A stretch of 64,000 nt of DNA. Origin: Halicephalobus mephisto (lineage: Eukaryota > Nematoda > Chromadorea > Rhabditida > Panagrolaimidae). The number at the start of each line of letters is the position of its first letter. Positions within the stretch are counted from its first letter, which is position 1. Both the position numbers and the translations under genes were made by a program. The DNA lies in contig SWDT01000041.1 in the NCBI GenBank assembly GCA_009193035.1, positions 124,001 through 188,000 of the forward strand, written 5' to 3'. Shown piece by piece: positions 25,570 through 37,745 of the stretch. The notes below the pieces were generated by a model that was not told where the DNA came from, did not search any database, and saw nothing but the letters and a program-made list of their open reading frames with translations.

Positions 25570-25985
25570 GTATAATGCATATCGGGAAATCAGAAGCGAA
25601 CTCGCCTTTCTTCTTAGCATATTTAATTATTATTTAGCGAACTCGCTTTTGTTCTTAACACATTTGAATATTACTTAGCGAATTCACTTTTTTTCTTAGC
25701 ACATTTGAATATTACTTAGCAAATTCGCTTTTCTTCTTAGCGCATTCGATTATTACTTAGCGAATTCACTTTTCTTCTTAGCGTATTCGAATACTATTTA
25801 GCGAATTCACTTTTTTTCTTAGCATATTTAATTATTACTTAGCGAATTCACTTTTTTTCTTAGCACATTTGAATATTACTTAGCGAATTCGCTTTTCTTC
25901 TTAGTGTATTTAATTATTACTTAGTGAACTCGCTTTTCTTCTTAGCGTATTTAATTATTATTTAGCGAACTCGCTGAAATTGTTA
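25570..25985. repeat. About 42-bp minisatellite with TTAGCGAATTCGCTTTTCTT
   Basis: About nine tandem units carrying CTTAGCGAATTCGCTTTTC and a variable AGCATATTTAATTATTA half. Upstream of the GH18-like gene. The GCGAATTCGC core links it to the repeats at 20.6-21.1 and 37.4-37.7 kb. Units differ at scattered positions, as expected of an old minisatellite. Confidence 0.7.
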
Positions 25986-26080
25986 GTGTTGAGATAGAAA
26001 CTAAACTAGAAAAGGAATATTTGAAACGATGGTTTGAATATCAGGGGCCGTGGAATACTGTAGGACACGAATGAGATTCT
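25983..26080. repeat. Dispersed repeat pair with 46440-46535
   Basis: Contains AACTAAACTAGAAAAGGAAT, ATATCAGGGGCCGTGGAATA and CGAATGAGA. The same blocks in the same order (ACTACACTAGAAAGGAAATA, AATATCAGGGACTGTAGAAT, TGAATGAGA) occur at 46440-46535, next to the broken receptor fragment. Confidence 0.5.
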
Positions 26081-26089
26081 CGATTGTTT

Positions 26090-27310
26090 TATGTAAGAAG
26101 AAATATATAAATTTTTATTTTTATTTTTATTTTTATTGTTCTAGTAAAGATTATTAAAATATTTCCATCTTAATTATCAAAAAAGTTACTGAAAAATAAT
26201 CAGCAAATTCGCTTATTTGTTAAGCGATTTTTCGATAAAATATTTCAAAAACGTTTATTTTTTAATTTAATTTTAAAAAATTAATTATTAAAATTAATTG
26301 GACTTTTTCCTATCATTACGGTTATCTGATTAGTTTTTTTTGAAAAGTAACTAAAACCGCGGAAAATTAATATTATTAAATTTATAAATTTCATTAATCA
26401 TCTCAATTCAGAAAAACGTTTAAAATTGAATTACAGATTTTAAAAATATTATTGAAAAATTTAAATTTTATATAGTTAATATCAAAAATGCATTTCAGTT
26501 AAACTCATTTTTGTTTTATTTTATAAAATAAATTTTTATATAAAATTTGAAGATTCACCATGACCAAAGTTGTCAATTTCGAACTAATTTGAATTCAAAA
26601 ATGCTGAAAAATATAATTCAAAAATTTCAAAAAAATCAAAAAAATCAAATTCAAAAATTCCGAAAAATATAATTCAAAAATTCCAAAAAATCAAATTCGA
26701 AAATTTCAAAAAATTGAATTCGAAAATTTCAAAAAATCAAATTCAAAAATTTCAAAAAAATTGAATTCAAAAATTTCGAAAAATCGACAACTCTGATGAC
26801 GATGAAGCAGATCCTTGTCCTGGTAGATTACAGTAAACTAGGACAAATTATACATTGCTATTTCGAGAAAAATTACACTTAAAATTATTATTTCGTCAGA
26901 TATAAATTATTTTAAAAACTTATCCAGATATTTAAAAAACGAAACTATCGAACAATTTCGAAAAAAAAGAAATTCTTTCTGTAAAATGCTTGGGTTAACA
27001 TTCGGCGCTCAGTTTCTAGAATATATAAAAAATATTTCGTCGCGAAGATTTCCCGAGATAAACGGATATGATTTAAAAAATGTTGAATTTTTTATTTTGA
27101 TCAGCATTCCAAAGATCTTGTGATCAACAAAGAACAGTCCATCGACGATTATGCAAATTTAAAAAACTTGCACTTCAGAATAAATAAACAAAGATAATCT
27201 AGCAGGTCATCGAGGATTCCGAAGACCATGGATAGTGAATTTCTGAGTTGATTATTTTCGGTTTATTTTGTTATATTTAAAATGATGAAAGATCTTTAAT
27301 GACCATCTCT
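26090..27310. other. Intergenic spacer without recognised gene
   Basis: Mostly A/T sequence with a local AAATTCAAAAATTTCAAAAA repeat at about 26600-26780. The stretch 26790-27300 is more complex but contains no long open frame or family match. Confidence 0.5.
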
Positions 27311-27319
27311 GCACACAAA

Positions 27320-27790
27320 AAACGAGTACATAGTATATATTGTATAGACGCTGTAAAAGAACTCTGATATATGGGACACATTAAGTTGATATCGGTGTAT
27401 TGTATATAATGTATAATAACATTAAAATGGTTCTGATTTATTATATACATTAAGTTGATATTTCTGCATTGTATGTAAAATATCTATATATTATAATGGT
27501 TCTGATTTATTATATACATTAGGTTGATATTTCTACATTGTATGTAAGATATCTATATATTATAATGATTCTGATGTATTATATACATTAGGTTGATATT
27601 TGTGCATTGTATGTAAGACATCTATACATTATAATGGTTCTGATATATTATATACATTAGGTTGATATTGGTGTCTTACATACAATGCATCGATATCAAC
27701 TTAGTTAATGACTCTGACATATTATATACATCATATTAAACATATATATATATATTAAGTTGATACCGATGTATTATTTTCAGCATACCC
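27320..27790. repeat. Satellite-like array related to 9.5-10.1 kb
   Basis: Tandem units of about 80 bp with TTATATACATTAGGTTGATA and GTATGTAAGATATCTATATA. The same vocabulary (ATACATTAAGTTGATATCGG, TGTATATAATGTAT) is seen at 9530-10110 and 38040-38470. Confidence 0.6.
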
Positions 27791-27799
27791 TTTTTGTGT

Positions 27800-28547
27800 G
27801 TAGTAGAGATATTTTGAAGTTTAGATAAATTCAAAAAAGATGATCATTCTGTTTTATTTAGACTTCAAAGCTCTTACAGTACCCTGATACTGAATAGAAA
27901 GAATGGTTTCAAAGCTGCCAAAAGGATAATTGAATAAGGGATGCAGTGATGACATGAAAGACAATGAGGATCACTGGAATCCAATTCAGCTTTCTGATAT
28001 AAGCAAGAAAGAAAACAAAAATAAAAAATCAAATATGAGCAATTGAAGAAAAATCAAAATCCTAAGAATAAAGATAAGTGGAAAATACAGTATCCAGATA
28101 ATCCGATTTTATCTCAAAAATGAAGCAGATTTTGGAAAATAAACAATATTTGAATAATCTTTTGAAATTCTAAAAAATAAAAGAATAGTCACAGTAAATT
28201 TAAAAAATGCAAAATCACAAAAATAAAAAATATCTGATTTCAGATCCAGATTACCCAAGGATCCTGATGCTGAATTGAAAGTCAACAAAAAGAGCTAAAA
28301 GTAATTTAAAGTTTCTAATATAATTCGAGGAACATTATGCCGAGTTTACTAATTACGAAGCTAAAGTGGAATTTAGTACCGAAAATTAATTCAAAAAAAA
28401 AGTAGACATTAATTTTTGTCATGAAAATCCCTGATAATTGTGACGATATTGATAATGTTTCACTTTTCGTAGAATATGTTTAAAAAACATTGAAAACTGA
28501 AGCGAACTATTCTTATCACCGAAGTTCTTGATTATTATGATAGAACT
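27800..28547. other. Intergenic spacer without recognised gene
   Basis: Unique-looking A/T-rich sequence; no open frame with family similarity. 28900-29620 is comparable and includes the repeated ACCAGTCTTTTTGTACTTGGATTAA-type block at about 29264 and 29391. Confidence 0.45.
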
Positions 28548-28893
28548 TGACAGATGTTCCGTCATCGCATCTAGTTGAGTGATCAATGTGTAAGAATATT
28601 TAAAGATATTCCTCATAATATTGGATTCGAACTGACCGTAATCCATGATAGGATTGTAATCCTAAAAAATTTGATCCTAATTGAGCATATTCAACGTGCT
28701 TATACATTTTTTAATTGCAGGAAAGAAGAGCTTGAGTATGTTGATTGTGCTCAATAAGGATCAACTTATGTTGGATTGCAATCCTATCATCTATTGTGTT
28801 CAGTTCGAATCCAATATTATGAGGAATATCTTTAAATATTCTTACGCATTGATCACTCAACTAGATGCGATAACAGAACATCTATTATGATTC
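28548..28893. mobile_element. Foldback MITE related to family A
   Basis: Arms of about 90 bp: left GCATCTAGTTGAGTGATCAA through AGATATTCCTCATAATATTG, right CAATATTATGAGGAATATCT through TTGATCACTCAACTAGATGC. An inner inverted pair is formed by ATGATAGGATTGTAATCCTA and GATTGCAATCCTATCATCTA. The core GATCCTAATTGAGCATATTC matches the cores of the elements at 2.0 and 16.6 kb, although the outer arms differ. Confidence 0.7.
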
Positions 28894-29624
28894 TTTATTT
28901 TGGCAGAATTTGTGTAAAAAACAACAAAGATCAAAATGAACTACTTCAACCACGAAAGTTTCTGATTATTATGACGAAGTTTATAGATTCCTAATATGAA
29001 TCTATTTATACAAAGAACAGTGAAAATCGAATTATTCTCATTACGAAAGTCGCCGATGATCATGTTAAACTTTTTTTGTTTCCGAGTGCGAGTGAACTTT
29101 CGCTCCAAAATCAATCCAAATATAGATGTAAAGTTTGTTATTAAATTTTTTTCGATCAGCATTTTAAAGTGTATTTACTGTATTTTAAATATTTTTTGAT
29201 CGAATTTGAGAGAATCGTACAGCAATTGTTTTTTGTCTTAAGGCTAGTTTTTTCCTTTTTCAGACCAGTCTTTTTTGTACTTGGATTAATTTAACTGCCA
29301 ATCAAGTAACCAAAAAAACGATCTAAAAAATCTTCAAAATCAGTGGGGGTTAAAAATGGAAAACTTGTTATATAATTTTTTAACTTTTAGACCAGTCTTT
29401 TTGGTATCTGGATTAACTTAACATAACGAATATGAATAATAATACTGATTCAGAAAAATTCCAAAACCAGTATAAATCAATGAGGTTAAATGCCTCAGGG
29501 AAGCAACTACTGTTTAGTTTTTTCATTTCAAACCAATGTTTTTAATTACTTGATTGTTATTTTAGGTCATTTCAGAGGTTAAAGGCCAATCGAAAAAGAA
29601 AAAATTTCGAAATACGAGTTCAAG

Positions 29625-29880
29625 GAGGATCAATATCTTAGGGGATCAATATATTAGGGGATCAATATATTAGGGGGTTAATATTATAGAGTATCAATAT
29701 CTTAGGGGGTTAATATATTAGGGGATCAATATCTTAGGAAGTTAATATCTTAGCGGATCAATATCTTAGGGTATCAATATATTAGGGGGTTAATATTATA
29801 GGATATCAATATCTTAGAGTATCAATATATTAGGAGGTTAATATCTTAGGAGGTTAATATATTAGGGGATCAATATCTCT
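29625..29880. repeat. 17-bp minisatellite GGGGATCAATATCTTA
   Basis: About 15 tandem variants of GGGGATCAATATCTTA and GGGGTTAATATATTA. Nothing coding overlaps it. Downstream of the small secreted-protein gene. Confidence 0.75.
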
Positions 29881-30204
29881 GAAGATCAATGTCTGGGGAC
29901 GAGTCGCCTTAGGGAGCAACTCTTGTACAGTCCTAGAATAACGTTTAGGTCATGTTAAAGCCTAAAAACAGTCTGGCAGATGTTGAACCAAAAAAGCGGA
30001 ACCGGAAAAGCCGACGGCGATGGAGATAAGAAAAACGTAACAGTTTTATTTTCGAAATGTGATTACAGTTGAAATGAAAGAAAAGCTAAATGTTTTCTAC
30101 CGGGGCAGTAAGATTGGATTTTTACATTTTTCAAAGACGAAAATTGACTGGAAGAGCAGATTTAAAATTTCTTCAATAATTTTCATTTTTCTACAGTAAT
30201 CCAT

Positions 30205-31103
30205 CTATTTCCAAAAACCATCGTGCATCTTGTGCCAGTCAGAAAAGCCGACGGATCCTGGATAGTAGTAGACTTCCATGATCCAATGTGAATAAGAATC
30301 TCGAGAAATTATTTTTCTCGGAGATTTGGCATAACGGTCATTGGGAAATTCGACAAACAAGGTCCAGTATCCTTTTCTGTTGACGTCATAGGTCTTCGTG
30401 AAGACGTTTCCTGGGGCTACGTAGAAATCAGCGGTGTTGTCGACCCCGACTAATCGGAAGAATCGGGCATCTGTCACGTTGTGATTTCTAAAATTCCAAA
30501 ATATTGAAAATAAATTTTTTAAAATTTTAGTCATTTTTAAAATATTTTTTAGTTTTTTATACATTTTCAAATTATTAAATATTTAAAAGATTTACTTTTT
30601 TAAAATCTTTTAAGTTTGGTCCTAACACGAATATTTTTTTAAAAATTTTAGTCATTTTTAAAATATTTTTAAATTTTTTATACATTTTAAAAATTAAATC
30701 TTTTAAGTTTGATCCTGACACGAATAAGTTTCAAAAGAATAGTTGAAAATTAAAATTTACTTTTTTACGAATTTTTTTATTTTTTTATATAAATTTTGTT
30801 AAATTTCTTACGTAAAAAAAGTTTAAAAACTTAAAAAATTCCAAAATTTACATAAATTTTTTAAATTTTTCAATAAATTTTTTAAATTTTTTAATAAATT
30901 TTTTAAATTTTTTAATAAATTTGTTGTTTAATTTGTTTGTTTTGTCAGATACCATAACCCGGACCCCTGCCCTTGATTGAAACTTGCCTTATGGACAGAG
31001 TAAGAGAATACTTATTTGGTCGATATTTGCGATGTCGTCTGTTTTCACATACCGCCAGCAGTACTAGAAGGAGCAATAATTTGAAATAAATTGAAAAATT
31101 CAT
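30205..31103 (-). CDS. Small secreted protein of unknown family
   Basis: Two exons, 31103-30988 and 30487-30205, give 132 residues. The N terminus MNFSIYFKLLLLLVLLAVC is a signal peptide, followed by a basic, dibasic-rich ENRRHRKYR and then KYSLTLSIRNHNVTDARFFR, VGVDNTADFYVAPGNVFTK, GYWTLFVEFPND, SHWIMEVYYYPG and a terminal HKMHDGFWK. Alternating hydrophobic stretches suggest a compact beta-rich domain. The intron joins in phase only with a GC donor (GCAAGT at 30982-30987); no GT donor in the exon preserves the frame into the acceptor TTTTAG at 30488. An upstream untranslated exon may end at 31344. I do not recognise the family and infer only secretion. Confidence 0.7.
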
Positions 31104-31343
31104 TTTGTTTCTGAATCTAAAAAATTAACATTTATTATTTTTGAAAATTTTAATTTTTATAAATTTCAAAAAATAATTTTTTTATTTTTAAAAAATTATT
31201 TTTTTTATTAAAAATTTTAATTTTTATAAACTTTAAAAAAATTATTTTTTTATTAAAAATTTTAATTTTTATAAATTTCAAAAAAAAATTTTTTTAATTC
31301 AATTTTTATTTTAAAATAAATTAAAATTTTTCTAATTCCTTAC

Positions 31344-31400
31344 CGATTACAGGAAAGTGAATCCAGTAAATTTCCAAATTTCTCAGCACGGCTAAGTCCC
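31344..31400 (-). other. Probable 5' UTR exon of the small secreted-protein gene
   Basis: On the minus strand, CTGTAATCG is followed by the donor GTAAGG (31338-31343), and GATTCAG at 31111-31117 is an acceptor seven bases before the ATG. The 5' limit is not visible. Inference from splice signals only. Confidence 0.35.
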
Positions 31401-32590
31401 GAACATGATCAAAATAAATCAAATTTTTCAATAAAATTTAAAAACAGGACAATCGGGAAAGTTAAAAATCTGAAAACTGTTGTCATGATAATGTAAAAAT
31501 CAAAAAACTATTTTTTTGTCAAATAAAAGTATCAAATTTCAAAAAGATTCAAAAATGTTTAATAAAAAACGATTTTTTCGATAAAATAAACAAAAAAAAT
31601 TTCAAAATAATTTAGAAAAATTAAAAATAGTAAAATGTAATTTTTTCTCAAAGGTATACTCTTGACTTTTTTCCCAAAAAAAAAACAAACAAAAATGGCA
31701 ATTTTCGGTGAGGTGGTGAATTATTTATAAAAAAGTAAAAAAATTCTAACAATATACAAGCATTTAAAAAACAATAGATGTTTAAAATTCAAAAAAAACC
31801 AATTTTTTTATAAAAAAAAATATTTTTAAAATTTTTAATAATCAAAAAAATTAAAATTAAAATTCAAAAAAAATATTTTTAAAATTTTTAATAATCAAAA
31901 AATTTCAAAAAAACTAATTTTTTTTATAAAAAATAATTTTCAAAATTTTTAATAATCAAAAAAATTAAAAATAAAAATTCAAAAAAAAATAATTTTTTTA
32001 TAAAAAATATTTTTTAAATTTTTAATAATCAAAAAAATTCAAAAAAAATATTTTTTTAATAAAAAAATATTTTTAAAATTTTTAATAATCAAAAAAATTA
32101 AAATTTCGAAATTCAAAAAAAAATAATTTTTTTATGAAAAATATTTAAAAAATTAAGTATTTAAAATTTGAAAAAAATATATTTTTTATTTTTTTGAATA
32201 AATTTTATTTTTAGAAATATTTTAATAATTTCGAAATTATATTATTTTTAAAATTATTAAAAATTCACAAAGTTACTGTATAAAAACTAATTTTAATTTA
32301 AAAATGGTCCCGAACGGAAAATTTAAAAACTTTGATAAATAAGATAAAATTGAAATTTTTTAAAATTAATTATTTTCAATTATTTTAAACTAAAAATCGA
32401 AACTTTTGTTCAAAATTATGTTAGTTAAAATCGAAAATTGAAAGATCAAGAAAACAATGTTTAGATCGATTTGTAGCCGATGGAAGAAAGGTCAAAGTCG
32501 CATTTATGTAAACTCTGGTCCTGCAAAAAGAATAATTTGTATACATTAGCCTGGACGAAGCTGGATTTATTCACAATTACCCAAATCCCA
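31400..32590. other. Low-complexity spacer
   Basis: Tandem AAAAATATTTTTAAAATTTT and TAATAATCAAAAAAATTCAA units dominate 31780-32170. 32450-32580 is a short unique block with no recognised gene. Confidence 0.5.
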
Positions 32591-33075
32591 AAGGTTTATT
32601 TATCCATTAATAAAAGCATCTATTTTAAAATTACTGTATTCATTTATGATCGAAAATACAGTATTTACTTATTTCAAAAATCACTGTATTTATTTATTTT
32701 AAAAATTACTGTATTCATTTACTACTAAAAATACGGTATTTACTTATTTTAAAAATTACCGTATTTATTTATTTTAAAAATACAGTATTTAATTATTTTT
32801 AAAATTACTGTATTCATTTATGATCGAAAATACAGTATTTACTTACTGCCAAAAATACTGTATTAACTTAGTACTAAAATTACAGTATTCATCCATTACA
32901 AAAAATACGGTATTTATTTATTACAATAATACTGTATTAACTTAGTATTAAAATTACAGTATTCATCTATTATAATAATACTGTATTTACCTATTACTAA
33001 AACCACAGTATTTACATAATACCGAAATTACAGTATTCATCTATTATTATAATACTGTATTTATTGCTAAAAAAC
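32590..33075. repeat. Array of TACTGTATT / AATACAGTA units
   Basis: About 14 units of roughly 33 bp alternate AAAATTACTGTATTCATTTA and AAAATACAGTATTTACTTAT. The two halves are near reverse complements, so the array can form many small hairpins. Confidence 0.7.
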
Positions 33076-33240
33076 ACCATATTTGTCGCTTCCCGAAAAA
33101 TTCACATTTATTACTTTTAAAAATTCCTAAATTTAAAAATAACTTTTTGACAGTTCCAAACCCCAAACATGAATGACTTAAAGTTTATTCATAAAATATT
33201 TTTAAACCCGAAATTGTCTCGGATTTCACTTATCCGATTT

Positions 33241-33420
33241 TCAGGATCTTAGTTCTTTTCCGAAAAAAGATGATTGACAGAATTGGAATCGGAAAAATGT
33301 TGCGAAAAGCTGAAAGCCGATTCCTGGGAACCTAATCCTTCGCGCAGGAGGTCCGAACCGACTCCAAGCCCTCTGGCGTGGACTCTGATCGGACCTTAGA
33401 AATTGTATTTAAATAAAAAT
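33241..33420. other. GC-richer unique block, function unknown
   Basis: Contrasts sharply with its A/T-only flanks (CCTTCGCGCAGGAGGTCCG, CCCTCTGGCGTGGACTCTGA). No open frame with family similarity and no tRNA fold that I could draw. 33430-34590 beyond it is low complexity apart from a second short unique block at about 34140-34340. Confidence 0.35.
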
Positions 33421-34599
33421 AATTTTTTACTTTTTGTGGGAAATGTAACAAAAACCGAAAATTTTTGTTTTCTTATATTGGATTCTCATCGAAAAGAGAA
33501 ACAACAAACAAACCCGTGAGCCTGGGGAGTCGTTTTTTATCTCATAGATTTTGGACATGGATTTTCACAGGGATTTTCCGAAAGAGGATTAGAGACGTTT
33601 TTATGGATTTTTTGATTTTTTCGAGTTTAAAAAAAAATAAAACTTATTTATAAAGTACTTTTAAAATGAAGTTATTTATTTTAAATTTTAAAAGCACTTC
33701 ATAGATAAATTTTTCTTCAAAAATTAAAAAAATTATAAAAAACAAAAATTTTTTAAAACGAAATTAGTTATTTTTATGGATTTTTTGATTTTTTCAAGTT
33801 TAAAAAAAATAATACTTATTTATAAAGTACTTTTAAAATTTTAGAAAAATATAAAAACAAAATTTTAAATAGAAATAAAAATAATTTAAATTTTTCAAGT
33901 TAAAAAAATTAAAATTAAAAAAAATGAACATAATTTAAAAATTTAAATATTAAATAAATGTAAATATAATTTAAGAATAAAAATTTTAAATTTAAAAAAA
34001 AATAAATATAATTTTAAAAAAAATTAAACATAATTTTAAAATTTAAATATTAAATATTAAATATTAAATAAACGTAAATTTAAATTTAAAAGTAAATAAA
34101 ATTTAAGTTTTAAATAAAAAAGTAAATTTTGAGAGAAATGTGGTCCTATTTGGTATCGATGCTTTTTAACCAAAAATGGATGCAAAGGGTTTGGGTGAGG
34201 AAAAAAGTTTAATTCCGAAGCGACGTCGATGAAGCTTCTTGTTTGTTGTCTTGTCTTCGCAATTCACTTTTCTTCAACCATTTAATCAAATCAAAGTAAC
34301 CGAGACAAAAAAGTACAATATCTTTGACAATTTTCGTTCTGGGATTCAATCACAAAAAAATTGAAAAAACATTTCAATTTTATTTATTTTTTAATGTTCC
34401 TGAATAAAATGGCCACATAATGAAAAAAGACATTTCTAATTTCAATCAAATTCCGTCACTTTCAATGGAAAGAAACAAACCCGTTCTTAGTCATGATCTC
34501 ATTTAAAAGTCAAAAGCGGTTTTGGTTCATAACTGATTAATTATCAAAGAAGGTGCATCGGAAAACATGAAATGAACGACAAATTTCATGATTTTAACT

Positions 34600-36065
34600 A
34601 AAGACTTGCAGAGAATCAAGGAGCCCAGTAGATGCAAGTAATAAACGAATCGTAACTAACTAATATACTAAATCATACTTTCCACTCAAGACCAAAAAGT
34701 TTTTTTAAGAAGTTAAAATACTTGTCAGGTCTTGGGTGGAAAATATATCTAATTTTATAGTTAACTAAATAGTATTTGCTCTTCAACTAATATGCAAAAC
34801 ATGTACATATACTTTCCATTCAAGACCAAAAAGTTAAAGTATTCGTCAGGTCTTGGGTGGAAAATATATCTAATTTTATAGTTGACTAAATAGTATTTGC
34901 TCTTCAACTAATATGTAAAACATGTACATATACTTTCCATTCAAGACCAAAAAGTCTTTTTAAGAAGTTAAAGTACTCGTCAGGTCTTGGGTATAAAGTA
35001 TATCTAATTTTACAGTCAACTAAATAGTATTTGCTCTTCAACTAATATATAAAACATGTACATATACTTTCCATTCAAGACCAAGAGAAATATATTTACT
35101 TTGAGTAGAAGGAGATTTGTCTCTAATCTTGAATGAAAAAGATAAGTACACGATTTTACATATCAATTAAATAACACCTCTGTTGACTAATACGTAAAAT
35201 CATTTATATACTTTTTCCACTCAGGACAAAAAAGTTCAAAAAATAAAAGGCCTGTCTCTGATCTTGAGTAGAAAGTATGTCGTTTTACATATCAATCAAG
35301 TGACATTCGCTCTTGGACGAACGAGTTTCAACATACGAAATTACATAGTTTCTATTCGAGATTAGAAAAAACACTTTTTGGGAAATCGGTTTGACAGGTC
35401 TTAAATGGAAAATATTGATACGTGATTTTGCATATCAATCAAGTAGAATTTGTCTTTTGACAACTGAGGTTTAACTAATATACAACATCATATGTAAGTA
35501 GTTTCCACTTAAGACCGGAAAAAAGTCATTTTTTTTTAAAAGTTTTCCAGTTGGTCTCGAGTGGAAAATATATATTTTATTCCGTAAATTAATAATTAAA
35601 TATTTAAAAAAAATAAATATTATTTAATATAAAAAATCATCCAAATGTAATTTCCACTCAAGATCACAAAAAAGTTACTATTTTATTTCATATATTAATA
35701 ATTAAATATTTAAAAAAAATAAATATTATTTAATGAAAAAATTTTCTAAATGTAATTTCCACTCAAGATCAGATAGTGACTTTTCTGTGGTCTTGAAAAG
35801 AAAATATATATTTTATTTCATACATTAATAATTAAATATCTATTAAAAAACAAATATTATTTAATATAAAAAATTATCTAAATGTAATTTCCACTCAAGA
35901 TCACAAAAAAGTTACTATTTTATTTCGTATATTAATAATTAAATATCTGTTAAAAAATAAATATTATTTAATATAAAAAATTCTCTAAAAATAATTCAAA
36001 AAAACATTTACATACAATTTCCACTCAAAATCACAGAAATTTTTTTTTTCGATCTTGAGTGAAAA
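34600..36065. repeat. Array of TTTCCACTCAAGACC / GGTCTTGAGTGGAAA motifs
   Basis: Three near-identical units of roughly 115-125 bp (34690-35090) carry ACTTTCCATTCAAGACCAAA and its inverted partner AGGTCTTGGGTGGAAAATAT. They are followed by about eight looser copies (35200-36060) with spacers such as TTAATAATTAAATATTTAAA. Motif orientation alternates, so neighbouring motifs can pair into hairpins. Related clusters: 55310-55950, 61190-61985 and 63230-63650. Confidence 0.75.
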
Positions 36066-37184
36066 TTATGATTTTTATTAATAAAACATTCTTTTTTAAC
36101 AATAATAATATTATTTAAACTTGATGTCGATGGATAAACTAAATTTAGGATTATTTCAATTTTTCAATTTTCTTCGAGAAACTCTTCAAACTCAATCAAA
36201 ATAAGCGTTTTTAGAAACATCCATCTCCACATAATTGTCCCTAGTCTGACATAACTCCGTAAAAACAATAAAATATGCACCATTAAAGCCTAGGTGAGAG
36301 TTAGAATTCCAAATTTATCGGAGAAACATTAATCACTTCAACTGGAAACTCGTCTTTTGACCTTTGTAAACAAAATAAGAAAAATTGAAAAACGAAAAAT
36401 TTCAAGTGCAAAATTTGGTCTAAATCATGACTCATAATAAAATTCGTTTTTTTGGAGTATTTAACTGGCTTCCGTAGTTGCGCAAGAAACAGTCAAAAGA
36501 CCGTTTGACGCCTTGTTGATTTTTTGCAACAATCCATAAAAGGAAAAAACAGGATTCCTGTCAGTTGTAGAGAAATATCAACGAAAATTGTTCTGACTAG
36601 ATTTTTCCAAAGTCAAAATTTAGTGAAATTGATAAATTTAAAAAAAATAAAAAATCTTTAAAAAAATTTAAAAATTTAAAAAAAATTAAAAATCTTTAAA
36701 AAAATTTAAAAATTTAAAAAAAATTAAAAACTTTTAAAAGAATAAAAAATTTTTAAAAAATTAAAAAATTAAAAACTTTTAAAAGAATAAAAAATTTTTA
36801 AAAAATTAAAAAATTAAAAAAAAATAAAACATTTTTAAAAAATTTAAAATTTAAAAAAAATTTTAAAAAATTCGTTTTTTAAAATAAATTTGATTTTTAA
36901 AATCTTCCAAAAATTTTAGAATTTTTTTATTTTAAAAATTGAAAATTAATTTTTTGCAAAATTTTGAAAATTATTATTTTAGTTAATTTTGAAAATTTTA
37001 AAAACTTAAATAATGTTTTAAAATTTTTCGAAATTCTAAAATATTTCTGAATTTTTGTTAAATTCGAAATTTTTTATTAAATTTTGAAACTCACAAAATT
37101 CTGACTTTGTTTACAAAAAATGTAAAAGTGAATAGTTTCAAAATGAAAGAAATTCCGAACGATTCTTTGGTCTTGATGTGAGAT
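36066..37184. other. Intergenic spacer without recognised gene
   Basis: 36110-36610 is unique but shows no gene family. 36640-36870 is AAAAATTTAAAAAAAATTAA low complexity. Confidence 0.5.
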
Positions 37185-37397
37185 CTAAATCAAGAAATAG
37201 AACAGGTCCCGATTGGAACGATTCTTAAAATTCCAATTGCAGTCAGTTTTATTGTTAAAAATCAAACTGACAAGGTAATTAACGTCAGTCAGAGCGGTCT
37301 TTTGGAGTGAGTTATATATCGAAACGCCCTTTTTAAGAATACATTCAGAATTTGTAATCAAATGTTGTTTGATATTTTCTGAAGTAAGATAATCCAT
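37185..37397 (-). other. Possible orphan exon or gene remnant
   Basis: A minus-strand open frame of non-repetitive composition containing LTSENIKQHLITNSECILKK and DVNYLVSLIFNNKTDCNW, ending in a stop. Its ATG falls in the dispersed repeat starting at 37385, but CTTACTTCAG at about 37378-37388 could serve as an acceptor. No upstream exon was found. Confidence 0.22.
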
Positions 37398-37745
37398 AAA
37401 ATCCGTAAATCCGAATTTTCGTATTTGATCATTAAAAAAACTAATTAAGGATTTGCAATAACTGTAAAGAAATATTTCATTGCAAAAAAGAATTATAAAA
37501 AATAATAAAGTTAAAATTGATAAACTATTTCCGAAACGTTTATTTTCTAAGTTCGCTGAAAATAAGCGAATTCGATTTTTTGTTTTTCTTATTATTTACT
37601 TTCAAAAGATCAGTTGTGTATTTTCAATGAACATATAAAATATATCTAATTATAAAAATTAATAAAGTTAAGATTGATAAACTATTTCCGAAACGTTTAT
37701 TTTCTAAGTCCGTTGAAAATAAGCGAATTTATTTTTTCATTTTCT
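37385..37745. repeat. Dispersed repeat with GCGAATTCG palindromes, copy 2
   Basis: Opens with the same AATCCATAAAATCCGTAAAT block as 20590, followed by TTTAATTAGT-type spacer, CCGAAACGTTTATTTTCTAA and GTTCGCTGAAAATAAGCGAA units. 37750-38040 contains further diverged fragments. Confidence 0.65.

Noticed and set aside
25570..25985. CRISPR-like direct repeats
   Set aside because: The genome is eukaryotic, and both halves of the unit are similar between copies, so there are no unique spacers. It is a minisatellite.
32480..32728. Plus-strand open frame of 82 codons
   Set aside because: More than half is translation of the TACTGTATT repeat array and nothing matches a family.
33241..33420. tRNA or structured RNA in a GC-richer block
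   Set aside because: The minus strand has GGTTCGGACC, resembling a B box, but no cloverleaf or other clear fold could be drawn.
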